Shown here piece by piece: positions 36,637-45,056 of a DNA stretch of 64,000 nt (position 1 is its first letter; each line of letters begins with the position of its first letter). The notes under the pieces are model-generated. The model made no database searches. It saw nothing but the letters and a program-made list of their open reading frames with translations, and had not been told where the DNA came from. Location of the stretch: NCBI GenBank assembly GCA_963801715.1, contig CAWDGB010000003.1, positions 1 through 64,000 on the forward strand, written 5' to 3'. A program made the translations under genes and the position numbers. The DNA is from CAVVJA01 sp963801715. Lineage in GTDB: Bacteria > Actinomycetota > Actinomycetes > Mycobacteriales > Jatrophihabitantaceae.

Positions 36637-37896
36637 TCAGTCGGCGTCGCGAAGGAGCAGGTCGTCCCAAGTCTCGCGGCGGACCACCAGCCGAGCGCGT
36701 CCGTCCCGAACGAAGACGACGGGTATCCGTCGATTGCCGTTGTAGTTGTTGGACATGGTGAAGCAGTACGCACCGGTGACTGGGACGGCGACCAGGTCAT
36801 CCACGCGCGGATCCGGCAACTGCACACTGTCGATCAGCACGTCGCCGCTTTCGCAATGTCGTCCCACCAGCGCGATGCGCTCCCCGTCCGCGGCGTCGAT
36901 GCGATCGGCCAGCCCCGCCTCGAATTGCTGGCCAAACAGCGCCACCTCCAGGTTGTCGCCCATCCCACCGTCGACCGCGACGAACGTGAGCAATCCACGC
37001 TTCACGGTAACGACGCGATAGAGAGTGAACGCGGCGCTGGCCACCATGCTGCGACCGGGTTCGATGATCAGTTGTGCCCCAGCCGGCAGGTGCGCCCGGG
37101 CGGCGCCAACCAGCACGTCGAGATACTCCGCCACGGACGGCGGGTGGTCCGCGTAGGTATACCGGGCGCCGAGGCCACCGCCGAGGTCGTATATCTCGTA
37201 CTGGCCCAGGGCGGCCACCGCAGGCACCGACGCCGCGAACGGCTCGGCGTCGAGGATCTGGGAACCGACGTGGACGTGCAGCCCGCGCATCCGCAGTCTC
37301 GGACTGTGCTCGATCCGCTTGATCAGATCGGCGGCGGCCGCGGGCGCGAGGCCAAACTTCGATCCGGCATGGCCGGTGAGCACGCTCGCGTGCGTGTCCG
37401 CGGTGACGCCGGGGATGACGCGTACGAGGACGTCCTGCCGGCGCCCGGGTGGGACGGTCGCCTCGAGCCGATCGACGTCGTCGCTGTTGTCGACGACGAC
37501 CAGACCGATTCGGTGTTCCACAGCTAGGGCGATCTCGGCATCGGTCTTCGCATTGCCGTGCAGCACGAGCAATGCCGGATCGGCGCCGGCTTTGAGCGCA
37601 GTGATGATCTCGCCGCCTCCGGCGACGTCGAGTCCCAGGCCTTCCTCGGTCATCACCCGTTGCACCGCGGTGCACGGGAACGCCTTGGACGCGAACACGA
37701 CGCGTGAATCCGGCCACCGGGCCGCGAACTCCGTGACGTATTCCCTGGCTCGCGCGCGCAACGCCGGCTCGGAAACGACCAGTACCGGGGTCTCGAACTC
37801 GGCTGCCAGGTCGGTCGCCCGACACCCCGCTACGAGCAGGCCGCCGTCGGCGTCAACCGTGCTGCCCGCCGGAAAGAGCGACAGCAGGTCGCCCAT
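36637..37896 (-). CDS. lysA: Diaminopimelate decarboxylase-like PLP enzyme
   Basis: Fold-III PLP decarboxylase of 419 residues. The PLP lysine is in VVFASKAFPC near residue 70, the His region is GLHVHVGSQILD, the phosphate-binding part is EPGRSMVASA, and the partner-subunit Cys motif is HCESGDVL. These fit meso-diaminopimelate decarboxylase, which makes lysine. Related enzymes act on ornithine, arginine or carrier-bound amino acids. Its place 3 bases after an amino acid permease, rather than beside thrA or argS, leaves open a catabolic or specialised role. It is followed by the micropeptide genes on the same strand. Confidence 0.8.
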   Translation of the reverse strand: MGDLLSLFPAGSTVDADGGLLVAGCRATDLAAEFETPVLVVSEPALRARAREYVTEFAARWPDSRVVFASKAFPCTAVQRVMTEEGLGLDVAGGGEIITALKAGADPALLVLHGNAKTDAEIALAVEHRIGLVVVDNSDDVDRLEATVPPGRRQDVLVRVIPGVTADTHASVLTGHAGSKFGLAPAAAADLIKRIEHSPRLRMRGLHVHVGSQILDAEPFAASVPAVAALGQYEIYDLGGGLGARYTYADHPPSVAEYLDVLVGAARAHLPAGAQLIIEPGRSMVASAAFTLYRVVTVKRGLLTFVAVDGGMGDNLEVALFGQQFEAGLADRIDAADGERIALVGRHCESGDVLIDSVQLPDPRVDDLVAVPVTGAYCFTMSNNYNGNRRIPVVFVRDGRARLVVRRETWDDLLLRDAD

Positions 37897-37899
37897 CCG

Positions 37900-39609
37900 T
37901 TAGACCAGTTCGGGTTCGAGAACCAGCTGGTCGTGGTCGACCTCGACGAGTTCCTTCACGCGCTCGGTCGAGATCGCGACGCTCACGGCGTAATAGAAGA
38001 TCACCAGGCTGAAGGCGATGATGATGAGCAGGTCCCACCAGTTGCCGATGATGGTGCGGTCGCTCACTCCGTTGGACTCGCTCGTATACCGGCCAAAGGC
38101 AGCGATAAGCGTCATGCCGGCCAGCCAGGGCAGGATCCACAGCGCCGGACGGATCATATGCCGCCAGTCGGTCTTTACTACCGCCACTCCGATCGCGAAG
38201 AGGACCACGCCAAGGATCAGCGCGAGGTCGATCTTCCACAACGTTTGGAAGCCGCCCCAGTACAGCAGCAGGCTCGCAAAACAGAACGCGGCCGGCGTCA
38301 GAATGCTCGACAGCGGCATCACGTATGTTCGGGGTCGATCAGGATCTCGCCTACGCAGCGCAGCCAGCGAAATCGGGGCAAACGCGTACATGATCGCGGT
38401 CGTTCCAGTCACCACGTTGACCAGCTTGCTCCACGACGGGAACGGCCCGAAGGCAGCGAGCCCGATCACGAAGGCGAGAAGGATGGACACGACCGGCGTG
38501 CCCTTCTTGTTGACGGAAGCCAGCACGGCCGGCATCTCCCGTTCCTCGCCGAGGGCGTAGGACAGCCGGGCCGAGGTGCCCACATAGACGATCCCAGTTC
38601 CGGCCGGGGAGACGACGCCGTCGATGACGATGATCGCGGCCAGCCAGCCGGCACCCACGGCGACCGCGAGCGTGTGCCAGGCGCCTTGATCGGCGGAGGC
38701 ATTGGGGCCTAGCGGCGAGGTCCAGCCCTGGGCGATGTCGACTGGATTGACGGCGGCGATGAACACGAACTGGAGCAGGACATAGATGGTGCCTCCGATG
38801 GCCATCGCCACGATGATCGCGCGTGACATGTCCTTCTTCGGGTCGCGGGCCTCGCCGGCCAGTTGCACGGCTTGTTCGAAGCCTTGCAGGGCGAACACGA
38901 CCCCCAGCGGAAGCGCCGCGAAAACCCCGTGAATTCCGTAGGGCATGAAGCCACCCTCGCCGGAGTGGAAGTTGCCCCAATGGAACGACGACGCCGCGAT
39001 CACGATAATCGCGAGCAACGGGACGGCGGTCTTCCAGATCACGACGATCGAGTTGCTCTCGGCCATAAAGTGCGCGCCGGCGAGGTTCATGGCGGTAAAC
39101 AGGGCCATGCCGATGGTCGCCACGACGAGCCCCAACCCGTTCAGCAGCCCCTCCTTGCTGCCGCTCTGGTAGATCATGTTGAAGTTTTCTTGTACCCAGG
39201 TGAGGCTGTTCGCGTACGCGATCGCCGCAAGCACTTCGATCGGCGCGATCAGGACCGCCTGCAGCCATGACGACCATCCAGCGACGAAGCCGGCGAGCGG
39301 TCCGTGCGAAAAGTACGGGAATCGTCCGGTTCCACCCGCGACGGGATACGTCGCCCCGAGCTCGGCGTAGACCAGCGCCAAGACCGTGAGCATGAGCGCG
39401 GCCAGGGCCCACGACAGGATCGCCGCGGGGCCCGCCGTTTCCGATGCGGTCAGCGCGCTGAGCAGCCACCCGGAACCGATGATCGACCCAAGCGAGACGA
39501 ACATCAGTCCCCAGAACCCGACAGTGCGCTTCAAATGGCCGTGAGTGTGACCGTGCTCGCCTATGACTCCGCCGGTCTCATGGTCGTGAACTCCACCGCT
39601 CGCGTGCAT
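37900..39609 (-). CDS. APC-family amino acid permease
   Basis: A 569-residue membrane transporter with about 12-14 hydrophobic segments. The first segment GFWGLMFVSLGSIIGSGWLL has the unwound Gly motif of APC carriers. A His-rich N-terminal tail (HDHETGG, then GEHGHTHGH) precedes it and might bind metal. It probably imports or exchanges an amino acid. The lysA-like gene begins 3 bases downstream, so the two are likely one transcript. It diverges from succinate-semialdehyde dehydrogenase. Confidence 0.88.
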   Translation of the reverse strand: MHASGGVHDHETGGVIGEHGHTHGHLKRTVGFWGLMFVSLGSIIGSGWLLSALTASETAGPAAILSWALAALMLTVLALVYAELGATYPVAGGTGRFPYFSHGPLAGFVAGWSSWLQAVLIAPIEVLAAIAYANSLTWVQENFNMIYQSGSKEGLLNGLGLVVATIGMALFTAMNLAGAHFMAESNSIVVIWKTAVPLLAIIVIAASSFHWGNFHSGEGGFMPYGIHGVFAALPLGVVFALQGFEQAVQLAGEARDPKKDMSRAIIVAMAIGGTIYVLLQFVFIAAVNPVDIAQGWTSPLGPNASADQGAWHTLAVAVGAGWLAAIIVIDGVVSPAGTGIVYVGTSARLSYALGEEREMPAVLASVNKKGTPVVSILLAFVIGLAAFGPFPSWSKLVNVVTGTTAIMYAFAPISLAALRRRDPDRPRTYVMPLSSILTPAAFCFASLLLYWGGFQTLWKIDLALILGVVLFAIGVAVVKTDWRHMIRPALWILPWLAGMTLIAAFGRYTSESNGVSDRTIIGNWWDLLIIIAFSLVIFYYAVSVAISTERVKELVEVDHDQLVLEPELV

Positions 39610-40012
39610 GATCTGCTCCTACCGCGGCTGACGTCCTGTCCGAAGCGTGATGCTCAGCGGCATGTCCGTCAAGACATGAGCGCGGGTCGAGATGGTGGCG
39701 GCCGGATTCCCCGATTCGGATATGCGAAATATTGGTGCGTTTTCCGCCGTCGGAATCGACGGCAAGACGACGCGTCCTACCGGTGTCGTGCTGTTCCCGC
39801 CGCATCGGCTGAAAGGCAGACGGACGTACGACGCGTGGGTTGAGTCGGGTCACGACCCGTCGTCGCGGTCGCCCCAGCCGGCCTGTCTCATATGGTGGAC
39901 ATCTCGACCGAATGACGCCGACCTGCCGGTCAGCCCACTATCTACCGTTGACACCACACAACGAGCACAGTGGAGATACGCGGAGCCCTTCGCCACGGAA
40001 AGGCTGTACCTC
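39610..40012. other. Divergent promoter region, no supported gene
   Basis: About 400 bases between the divergent permease and SSADH genes. The SSADH open frame extends back to 39692, but that extension has no family similarity. Expected contents are two outward promoters. I see no clear hairpin or long repeat. Confidence 0.4.
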
Positions 40013-41530
40013 ATGACCACACAGACCACGGCCGGCGCGGTGCCGCCGGCCGGGACGGACAGCGACGCCACCCGCGCCGCCAGCGACAGCCGGGTGGCAG
40101 GTGTGCCAACTGAGCTCCTGATTGGCGGGAAGCTGCGAGCCGCATCCGACGGCGGCACATTCCCGGTCATTGACCCCGCCACTGGCAAGACGCTGGCCGA
40201 CGTGGCAAACGGCACCGAAGCCGACGCTCTCGCGTGCGTCGACGCTGCGGATGCCGCGGCTGCGGACTGGGCCGCGACGCCGCCGCGCAGTCGCGGGGAG
40301 ATTCTGCGGACCGCCTTCCAGCTGATGGTGGACCGGGCTGATCAGCTCGCCGCGCTCATTGTCGCCGAGAACGGCAAGGCACTGCCCGACGCGCGGGGTG
40401 AGGTTTTGTACTCGGCCGAGTTCTTCCGGTGGTACAGCGAAGAGGCCGTACGCATCGATGGGCAGGTGCGCACGGCGCCCGCCGGCACCAACAAGATCCT
40501 CGTCATCCACCAACCGGTCGGCATCGCAGTTCTCGTCACCCCATGGAACTTCCCGGCGGCTATGGCCTCCAGAAAGATCGGGCCAGCGCTCGCTGCCGGG
40601 TGCACCGTGATCCTCAAGCCGGCCAGCGAGACGCCGCTTACGGCCCTTGCTCTCGCCTCGATCCTCGAGGAAGCCGGGGCGCCCGCGGGCGTTGTCAATG
40701 TGCTCCCATCGCGCCGGTCGGGCCCGGTCGTGTCGGCGATGCTCGCCGACCCCCGCGTGCGGAAGTTGTCGTTCACGGGCTCCACCGAGGTAGGCCGCAC
40801 GCTGCTCGCGCAGGCCGCCGAACACGTTGTCAACTGCTCGATGGAACTGGGCGGAAACGCGCCGTTCGTCGTCTTCGCCGACGCTGATCTCGACGCGGCC
40901 ATTGCCGGCGCCATGATCGCCAAGATGCGCAATGGCGGCGAGGCGTGCACGGCGGCCAACCGCTTCTACGTCGAAGCGCCCATTGCCGAGGAGTTCACGA
41001 AGCGGCTCACCGCGGCAATGAGTGCGTTGAAGGTTGGTCCCGGATCCGATGCGGATGTCGCTGTGGGCCCACTGATCAACGACTCCGCTCGCCGCAAGGT
41101 CGCCGAGTTGGTCGACCATGCCGTTTCGCAAGGTGCGACCCTGCGCAGCGGCGGAACCGTGCCGGACGGCGAGGGGTACTTCTACCCGCCAACCGTCCTG
41201 TCTGACGTGCCCTCTGACGCAGAGATCCTGCAGACCGAGATATTCGGACCAGTTGCTCCGGTCGTTACCTTCACTACCGAGGACGAGGCGATCACGCTCG
41301 CCAACAGCACCGAGTACGGCCTTGTTTCCTATGTCTATACGGCGGATCTCGCCCGTGGCCTTCGAGTGAGCGAGCGAATCGAGGCGGGCATGGTTGGCCT
41401 CAATCGAGGGCTGGTGTCGGACCCGGCAGCACCGTTCGGTGGCGTGAAGGAGAGCGGGCTGGGCCGCGAAGGCGGCACCGAAGGGCTGCTCGCCTTCACC
41501 GAAAGCAAGTACGTCGCCGTGGACTGGTAA
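40013..41530 (+). CDS. gabD: Succinate-semialdehyde dehydrogenase (aldehyde dehydrogenase family)
   Basis: NAD(P)-dependent aldehyde dehydrogenase of 505 residues. The general base is in SMELGGNAPFVVF and the catalytic Cys is in NGGEACTAANRFYV. The nucleotide-binding FTGSTEVGRTLLAQAAEHV and the late PFGGVKESGLGREGG match SSADH-type enzymes of GABA and polyamine breakdown. I chose ATG 40013; GGAAAGG lies upstream and the usual N-terminal Ala/Thr-rich extension follows. It diverges from the permease-decarboxylase pair, which suggests amino acid or amine catabolism. Confidence 0.87.
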   Translation: MTTQTTAGAVPPAGTDSDATRAASDSRVAGVPTELLIGGKLRAASDGGTFPVIDPATGKTLADVANGTEADALACVDAADAAAADWAATPPRSRGEILRTAFQLMVDRADQLAALIVAENGKALPDARGEVLYSAEFFRWYSEEAVRIDGQVRTAPAGTNKILVIHQPVGIAVLVTPWNFPAAMASRKIGPALAAGCTVILKPASETPLTALALASILEEAGAPAGVVNVLPSRRSGPVVSAMLADPRVRKLSFTGSTEVGRTLLAQAAEHVVNCSMELGGNAPFVVFADADLDAAIAGAMIAKMRNGGEACTAANRFYVEAPIAEEFTKRLTAAMSALKVGPGSDADVAVGPLINDSARRKVAELVDHAVSQGATLRSGGTVPDGEGYFYPPTVLSDVPSDAEILQTEIFGPVAPVVTFTTEDEAITLANSTEYGLVSYVYTADLARGLRVSERIEAGMVGLNRGLVSDPAAPFGGVKESGLGREGGTEGLLAFTESKYVAVDW

Positions 41531-41806
41531 GTCAAAGCCTCGGCCGCGTTGGGGCGGCCCGGCTCGATCACCTCCGGCACGTGGGCAGCGCCCGGATGCA
41601 TTCGGTGAGCTAGCGAAATGACCGCAGTAGAGCCTCGCCGCCACACGCCCGATCGGGTGGTCGCCTAGGTGGCGCCGCCCGGCGGTGGTCAGCCGATCGG
41701 AGGACACCGCACTCCGCCGGCCGCTCACCCGCTTGGCCGATGCCATTCGGCAGCCTCGATGGCCAGTCTGGAAGACACAAATTCCCTTGGATTATTGGAG
41801 ATTCAC

Positions 41807-42016
41807 ATGACTGAGGTACTCGAGCGGCCACTGCCGGCCACCAGGCCGACGCGGATTGGGCGACGCCGGCGGAATACTCTCCCGCGCAGTGCCTGGCAGA
41901 CGAGTCCCGCCCGCCCACGCCTAGCCACGTCGATAACCGATCCCGACCTGACCACCGAGCAGTACAACGAGATGCTGGCCACCGTCGTCCGCACCGTGCA
42001 GCCAGTAGGAATGTAG
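41807..42016 (+). CDS. 69-residue basic hypothetical protein
   Basis: A small ORF beginning at ATG 41807 with GGAG six bases upstream. The N-terminal half is basic and Pro-rich (RPTRIGRRRRNTLPRSAW) and the C-terminal half is acidic and helical (DPDLTTEQYNEMLATVVRTV). I do not recognise it. It lies 63 bases before larC on the same strand and could be its leader or an independent gene. There is no Cys and no membrane segment. Confidence 0.45.
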   Translation: MTEVLERPLPATRPTRIGRRRRNTLPRSAWQTSPARPRLATSITDPDLTTEQYNEMLATVVRTVQPVGM

Positions 42017-42079
42017 CCAGCCATCCGCGAGGGAACTGACCAGCAGTTTGTCGAGGGCGCAGCGTCTACGGTAGGTGCA

Positions 42080-43303
42080 ATGACAACGCCGGATGTGGGC
42101 GTACACGCGTGGGTCGATGCCACCGCTGGGGTCGCGGGTGACATGTTGCTTGGCGCGTTGATCGATGCGGGGGCGCCGCTCGACGCAGTGTCGGGTGCCG
42201 TGAACGCAGTCACGCCCGAGCCTGTCGACCTTGTCGCCACTGTCGTATCCCGCGCCGGCCTGCGCGCGACCAAGCTCGACGTCACGTCGGTGGCCAAGGA
42301 TCACCCTGATCGCGGCTGGGCCGATATTCAGACACTGCTTGCTGAGGCGGACCTGCCTGACCTGATCCGCGAGCGAGCCCGGCGGGTGTTCCTCCGGCTT
42401 GCCGATGCGGAAGGTCGAGTGCACGGGATACCGGCAAGTGAGGTCCACTTCCACGAAGTGGGGAGTTGGGACTCGATCGCTGACGTTGTCGGAGTCTGCG
42501 CGGCGCTTGACTTCCTGAACGTGACGTCGATGTCTTGCAGCGCTATTGCCCTGGGCGCGGGGCGGGTCACCACGGGGCATGGTGCCCTTCCGGTGCCGGT
42601 ACCGGCGGTGCTGGAGCTGGCGTCCGGTTGGCGGGTGCTCTCCGGTGGCGCGGGCGAGTTGGCGACGCCGACGGGCGTTGCGCTCCTCACCGCCATGTCG
42701 AATGAGCCAGCAGACCTGCCGCCGATGACGGTGCACGCCGTGGGCGTGGGGGCGGGGAGCCGGGATGTTCGCGACCGCCCGAACGTCGTTCGGGTGGTGT
42801 TGGGCGAGCGGCAGGATCGGCCCTCGGACGCCGGCGTTGAGTCGATCTTGTCGGTCCTGGAGACCAATGTTGACGACCTGGACCCCCGGGTCTGGCCGAC
42901 CGTGCTCGCCACGCTTCTCGACGCCGGCGCGGCAGATGCGTGGCTGGTGCCGATCGTCATGAAAAAGGGCCGACCCGCTCACACGCTCGCGGTCTTGACC
43001 TCCCCCGATGCGCGGGACGCGCTGCGGCGTCTGATCTTCGAGCTAACCAGCACGAGCGGCATCCGCGAGGTCACCGTCCATCGGACTGCGCTGCGGCGGG
43101 GCTCGGTGCCGGTGTCGGTGATGGACGGCCAAGTTCGCATCAAAGTCGCATATCTCGACGGCGAGATCATCCACGCCACGCCGGAATTCGAGGATGCGGC
43201 CGCGATCGCAGTCGCGCGAGCCGTCCCGGTTCGACGGGTACTCGAGCAAGCCATCGCCGCTGCGGCGCAGGCCGGTCTCGTGGCCGGCACATCGGCGCCT
43301 TGA
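42080..43303 (+). CDS. larC: Nickel-pincer cofactor nickel insertase LarC
   Basis: A 407-residue CTP-dependent enzyme that inserts nickel into the pyridinium dithiocarboxylate nucleotide. The N-terminal WVDATAGVAGDMLLGALIDA and SEVHFHEVGSWDSIADVVG, and the middle GTPTGVAL-type segment (ELATPTGVALLTAMS), are LarC signatures. The C-terminal half (ETNVDDLDPRVWPTVLATLL; MKKGRPAHTLAVL) is the LarC2 part. Here both halves are one uninterrupted frame, unlike the lactobacillus gene that needs a programmed frameshift. It abuts the convergent larB with no spacer. Confidence 0.92.
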   Translation: MTTPDVGVHAWVDATAGVAGDMLLGALIDAGAPLDAVSGAVNAVTPEPVDLVATVVSRAGLRATKLDVTSVAKDHPDRGWADIQTLLAEADLPDLIRERARRVFLRLADAEGRVHGIPASEVHFHEVGSWDSIADVVGVCAALDFLNVTSMSCSAIALGAGRVTTGHGALPVPVPAVLELASGWRVLSGGAGELATPTGVALLTAMSNEPADLPPMTVHAVGVGAGSRDVRDRPNVVRVVLGERQDRPSDAGVESILSVLETNVDDLDPRVWPTVLATLLDAGAADAWLVPIVMKKGRPAHTLAVLTSPDARDALRRLIFELTSTSGIREVTVHRTALRRGSVPVSVMDGQVRIKVAYLDGEIIHATPEFEDAAAIAVARAVPVRRVLEQAIAAAAQAGLVAGTSAP

Positions 43304-43984
43304 CTAGTGTGGCGCCGCGATCTGCGCGGCGATGTGGCCCGCGCCGTACCCATTGTCGATGTTCACAACGGCAACGCCGGGGGCACAGGAGTTGAGCATC
43401 GTCAGCAAGGGCGCTATACCCTCGAACGCGGCGCCGTATCCGACCGACGTTGGCACGGCGATCACCGGCGCGGCGACGAGCCCGGCCACCAGCCCTGGCA
43501 GTGCGCCGTCCATTCCGGCGACGACGATGATGACCCGGGCGGACCGGAGCTGGTCGAGCCGGCGCAGGATGCGTTGCAACCCGGCGATACCGACATCGAC
43601 AATCAGGTCAGCCGTCCGGCCGAGATAGCTCGCGGTCAGCTGGGCCTCTCGGGCAACTCCCAGGTCTGACGTGCCGGCGGCAATGACGAGGACCTGTCCG
43701 CCGCACGCCGGCGGCGGCCGCGGTGGCCAGGCAATTATGTGGGCGACGTCTTCATGACGGGCGTCGGGGAGTTCGAGCAGGATCGCCTTGGCGTTTGCCG
43801 CGCTCGCCCGGGTGAACAGAGTCATGGTGCCGGACGCTCGGATGGCACGGGCAATAGCGCTGACCTGCTCAGGGGTCTTTCCCTGGCAGAACACCGCCTC
43901 TGGGTAGCCCCGTCGCCGCGCCCGGTCGTGATCTAGTTCGAGATAGGCGGTCAACGCCTCGTCGGGCTCCCAGCGCTCAGTCAC
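43304..43984 (-). CDS. larB: Nickel-pincer cofactor carboxylase/hydrolase LarB
   Basis: A 226-residue PurE-like enzyme that carboxylates and hydrolyses nicotinic acid adenine dinucleotide, the first step of Ni-pincer cofactor synthesis. It shows GYPEAVFCQGKTPEQVSAIA near the start, VIAAGTSDLGVAREAQL, VIIVVAGMDGALPGLVAGLV and PTSVGYGAAFEGIAPLLTML, all typical. Its ATG overlaps the larE stop codon (ATGA), so larE-larB is a coupled pair. Its stop directly touches the larC stop on the other strand. Confidence 0.93.
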   Translation of the reverse strand: MTERWEPDEALTAYLELDHDRARRRGYPEAVFCQGKTPEQVSAIARAIRASGTMTLFTRASAANAKAILLELPDARHEDVAHIIAWPPRPPPACGGQVLVIAAGTSDLGVAREAQLTASYLGRTADLIVDVGIAGLQRILRRLDQLRSARVIIVVAGMDGALPGLVAGLVAAPVIAVPTSVGYGAAFEGIAPLLTMLNSCAPGVAVVNIDNGYGAGHIAAQIAAPH

Positions 43985-44835
43985 GGTTGCTCAGCCAGTG
44001 CTGACATCGTGAATGCACCAGATTGGATGCCCAGCACGTCGACCGCGACGAACCGAAAGCCGGCTGCCATCACCGCGGCGTGCACCTGCTGCCGGGTCCC
44101 CTCAGATACGGCCCGGGTCAGATCGTGAGCGGGAAGCTCGATGCGGGCCACCTCGCCATGATGGCGCACTCTCGACTCGAGAAATCCCAGGCCCCGCAGC
44201 GCTCGTTCGGCCGTCTCGACCTGAGCAAGCTTTGCCGCGGTGACCTCCTGAAAATGTGGAATCCGGGAAGCCAGGCACGGCGCGGCCGGCTTGTCGGCAC
44301 TAGGCAGCCGCAACGCCCGAGCGATGGCTCGCACCGCCGCCTTGTCTAGTCCGGCGTCCGCGAGTGGCCGCAACACCTTGTGGTCGGCAGCCGCGCGAGA
44401 ACCAGGTCGATCCGGCCGCCGCGCATCGTCGGCGTTCTCGCCGTAGGCCACCGCAGCCAGACCATAGGCCGGAGCCACATCCTGCGCGATGCGACTGAAC
44501 AGCTCCGTCTTGCAATGGAAGCAACGATCCGGTCCATTGACGCGATATGCGTTCGCTTCCCCTTCCCTGGTATGCACCTCGACAAGGCGCGCACCGATAT
44601 CGGCGGCCACCTTATGTGCGGTCTGCCGATCATCCGTTCCCAGGCTGGGCGAGACACCGAGGATGGCGACGACCTGGTCTGGGCCGAGCGTTTGCACCGC
44701 CAAGGCGAGCAGCACCGAGGAGTCGACGCCGCCGGAGAATGCCACGCCTAGCGGCGCTGCCGTGAGCAAGGCGCGCACTCTCCGGACGGCCTCCGCAACG
44801 CCGGCAGGAAGGGGGCTGTCCAGGATGCTGGTCAT
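43981..44835 (-). CDS. larE: ATP-dependent sacrificial sulfur transferase LarE
   Basis: A 284-residue PP-loop enzyme that adenylates the LarB product and adds sulfur. The PP-loop is VAFSGGVDSSVLLALAV near residue 35. RCFHCKTELFS and AVAYGENADD are family blocks. DKPAAPCLASRIPHF carries a Cys at what I believe is the sulfur-donating position of the sacrificial type. It would give up its own Cys sulfur unless a cluster form is used. It precedes larB with a 4-base overlap. The 220 bases upstream are shared with the divergent GH65 gene. Confidence 0.92.
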   Translation of the reverse strand: MTSILDSPLPAGVAEAVRRVRALLTAAPLGVAFSGGVDSSVLLALAVQTLGPDQVVAILGVSPSLGTDDRQTAHKVAADIGARLVEVHTREGEANAYRVNGPDRCFHCKTELFSRIAQDVAPAYGLAAVAYGENADDARRPDRPGSRAAADHKVLRPLADAGLDKAAVRAIARALRLPSADKPAAPCLASRIPHFQEVTAAKLAQVETAERALRGLGFLESRVRHHGEVARIELPAHDLTRAVSEGTRQQVHAAVMAAGFRFVAVDVLGIQSGAFTMSALAEQP

Positions 44836-45056
44836 ACTCGGTCACCTCGGCTAGTTCTGGCCGCCAGCGACCATTCTTGACAGTCGACGTCGTTTGCGTC
44901 CACCCAGCCGTTGACCTCTTGCATCTCTGGCCCGACGACGGGCGGCCACACCTTGAAGGTTGGGGCATGATGATTCAAAGGGCCGTGACCTTCGGCCGAT
45001 GATGGCGGCAACGTCAGTGTGGTGGTGTGACCGCCCCAAACGACGGAGGAGGTGCC

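Noticed and set aside
39692..40012. Upstream extension of SSADH by about 107 codons
   Set aside because: The extra residues show no similarity to aldehyde dehydrogenases, and ATG 40013 is positioned as expected for the family.
39938..41746. Long minus-strand frame over the SSADH gene
   Set aside because: It has no domain and SSADH on the plus strand is complete with catalytic residues; this is a GC-rich shadow frame.
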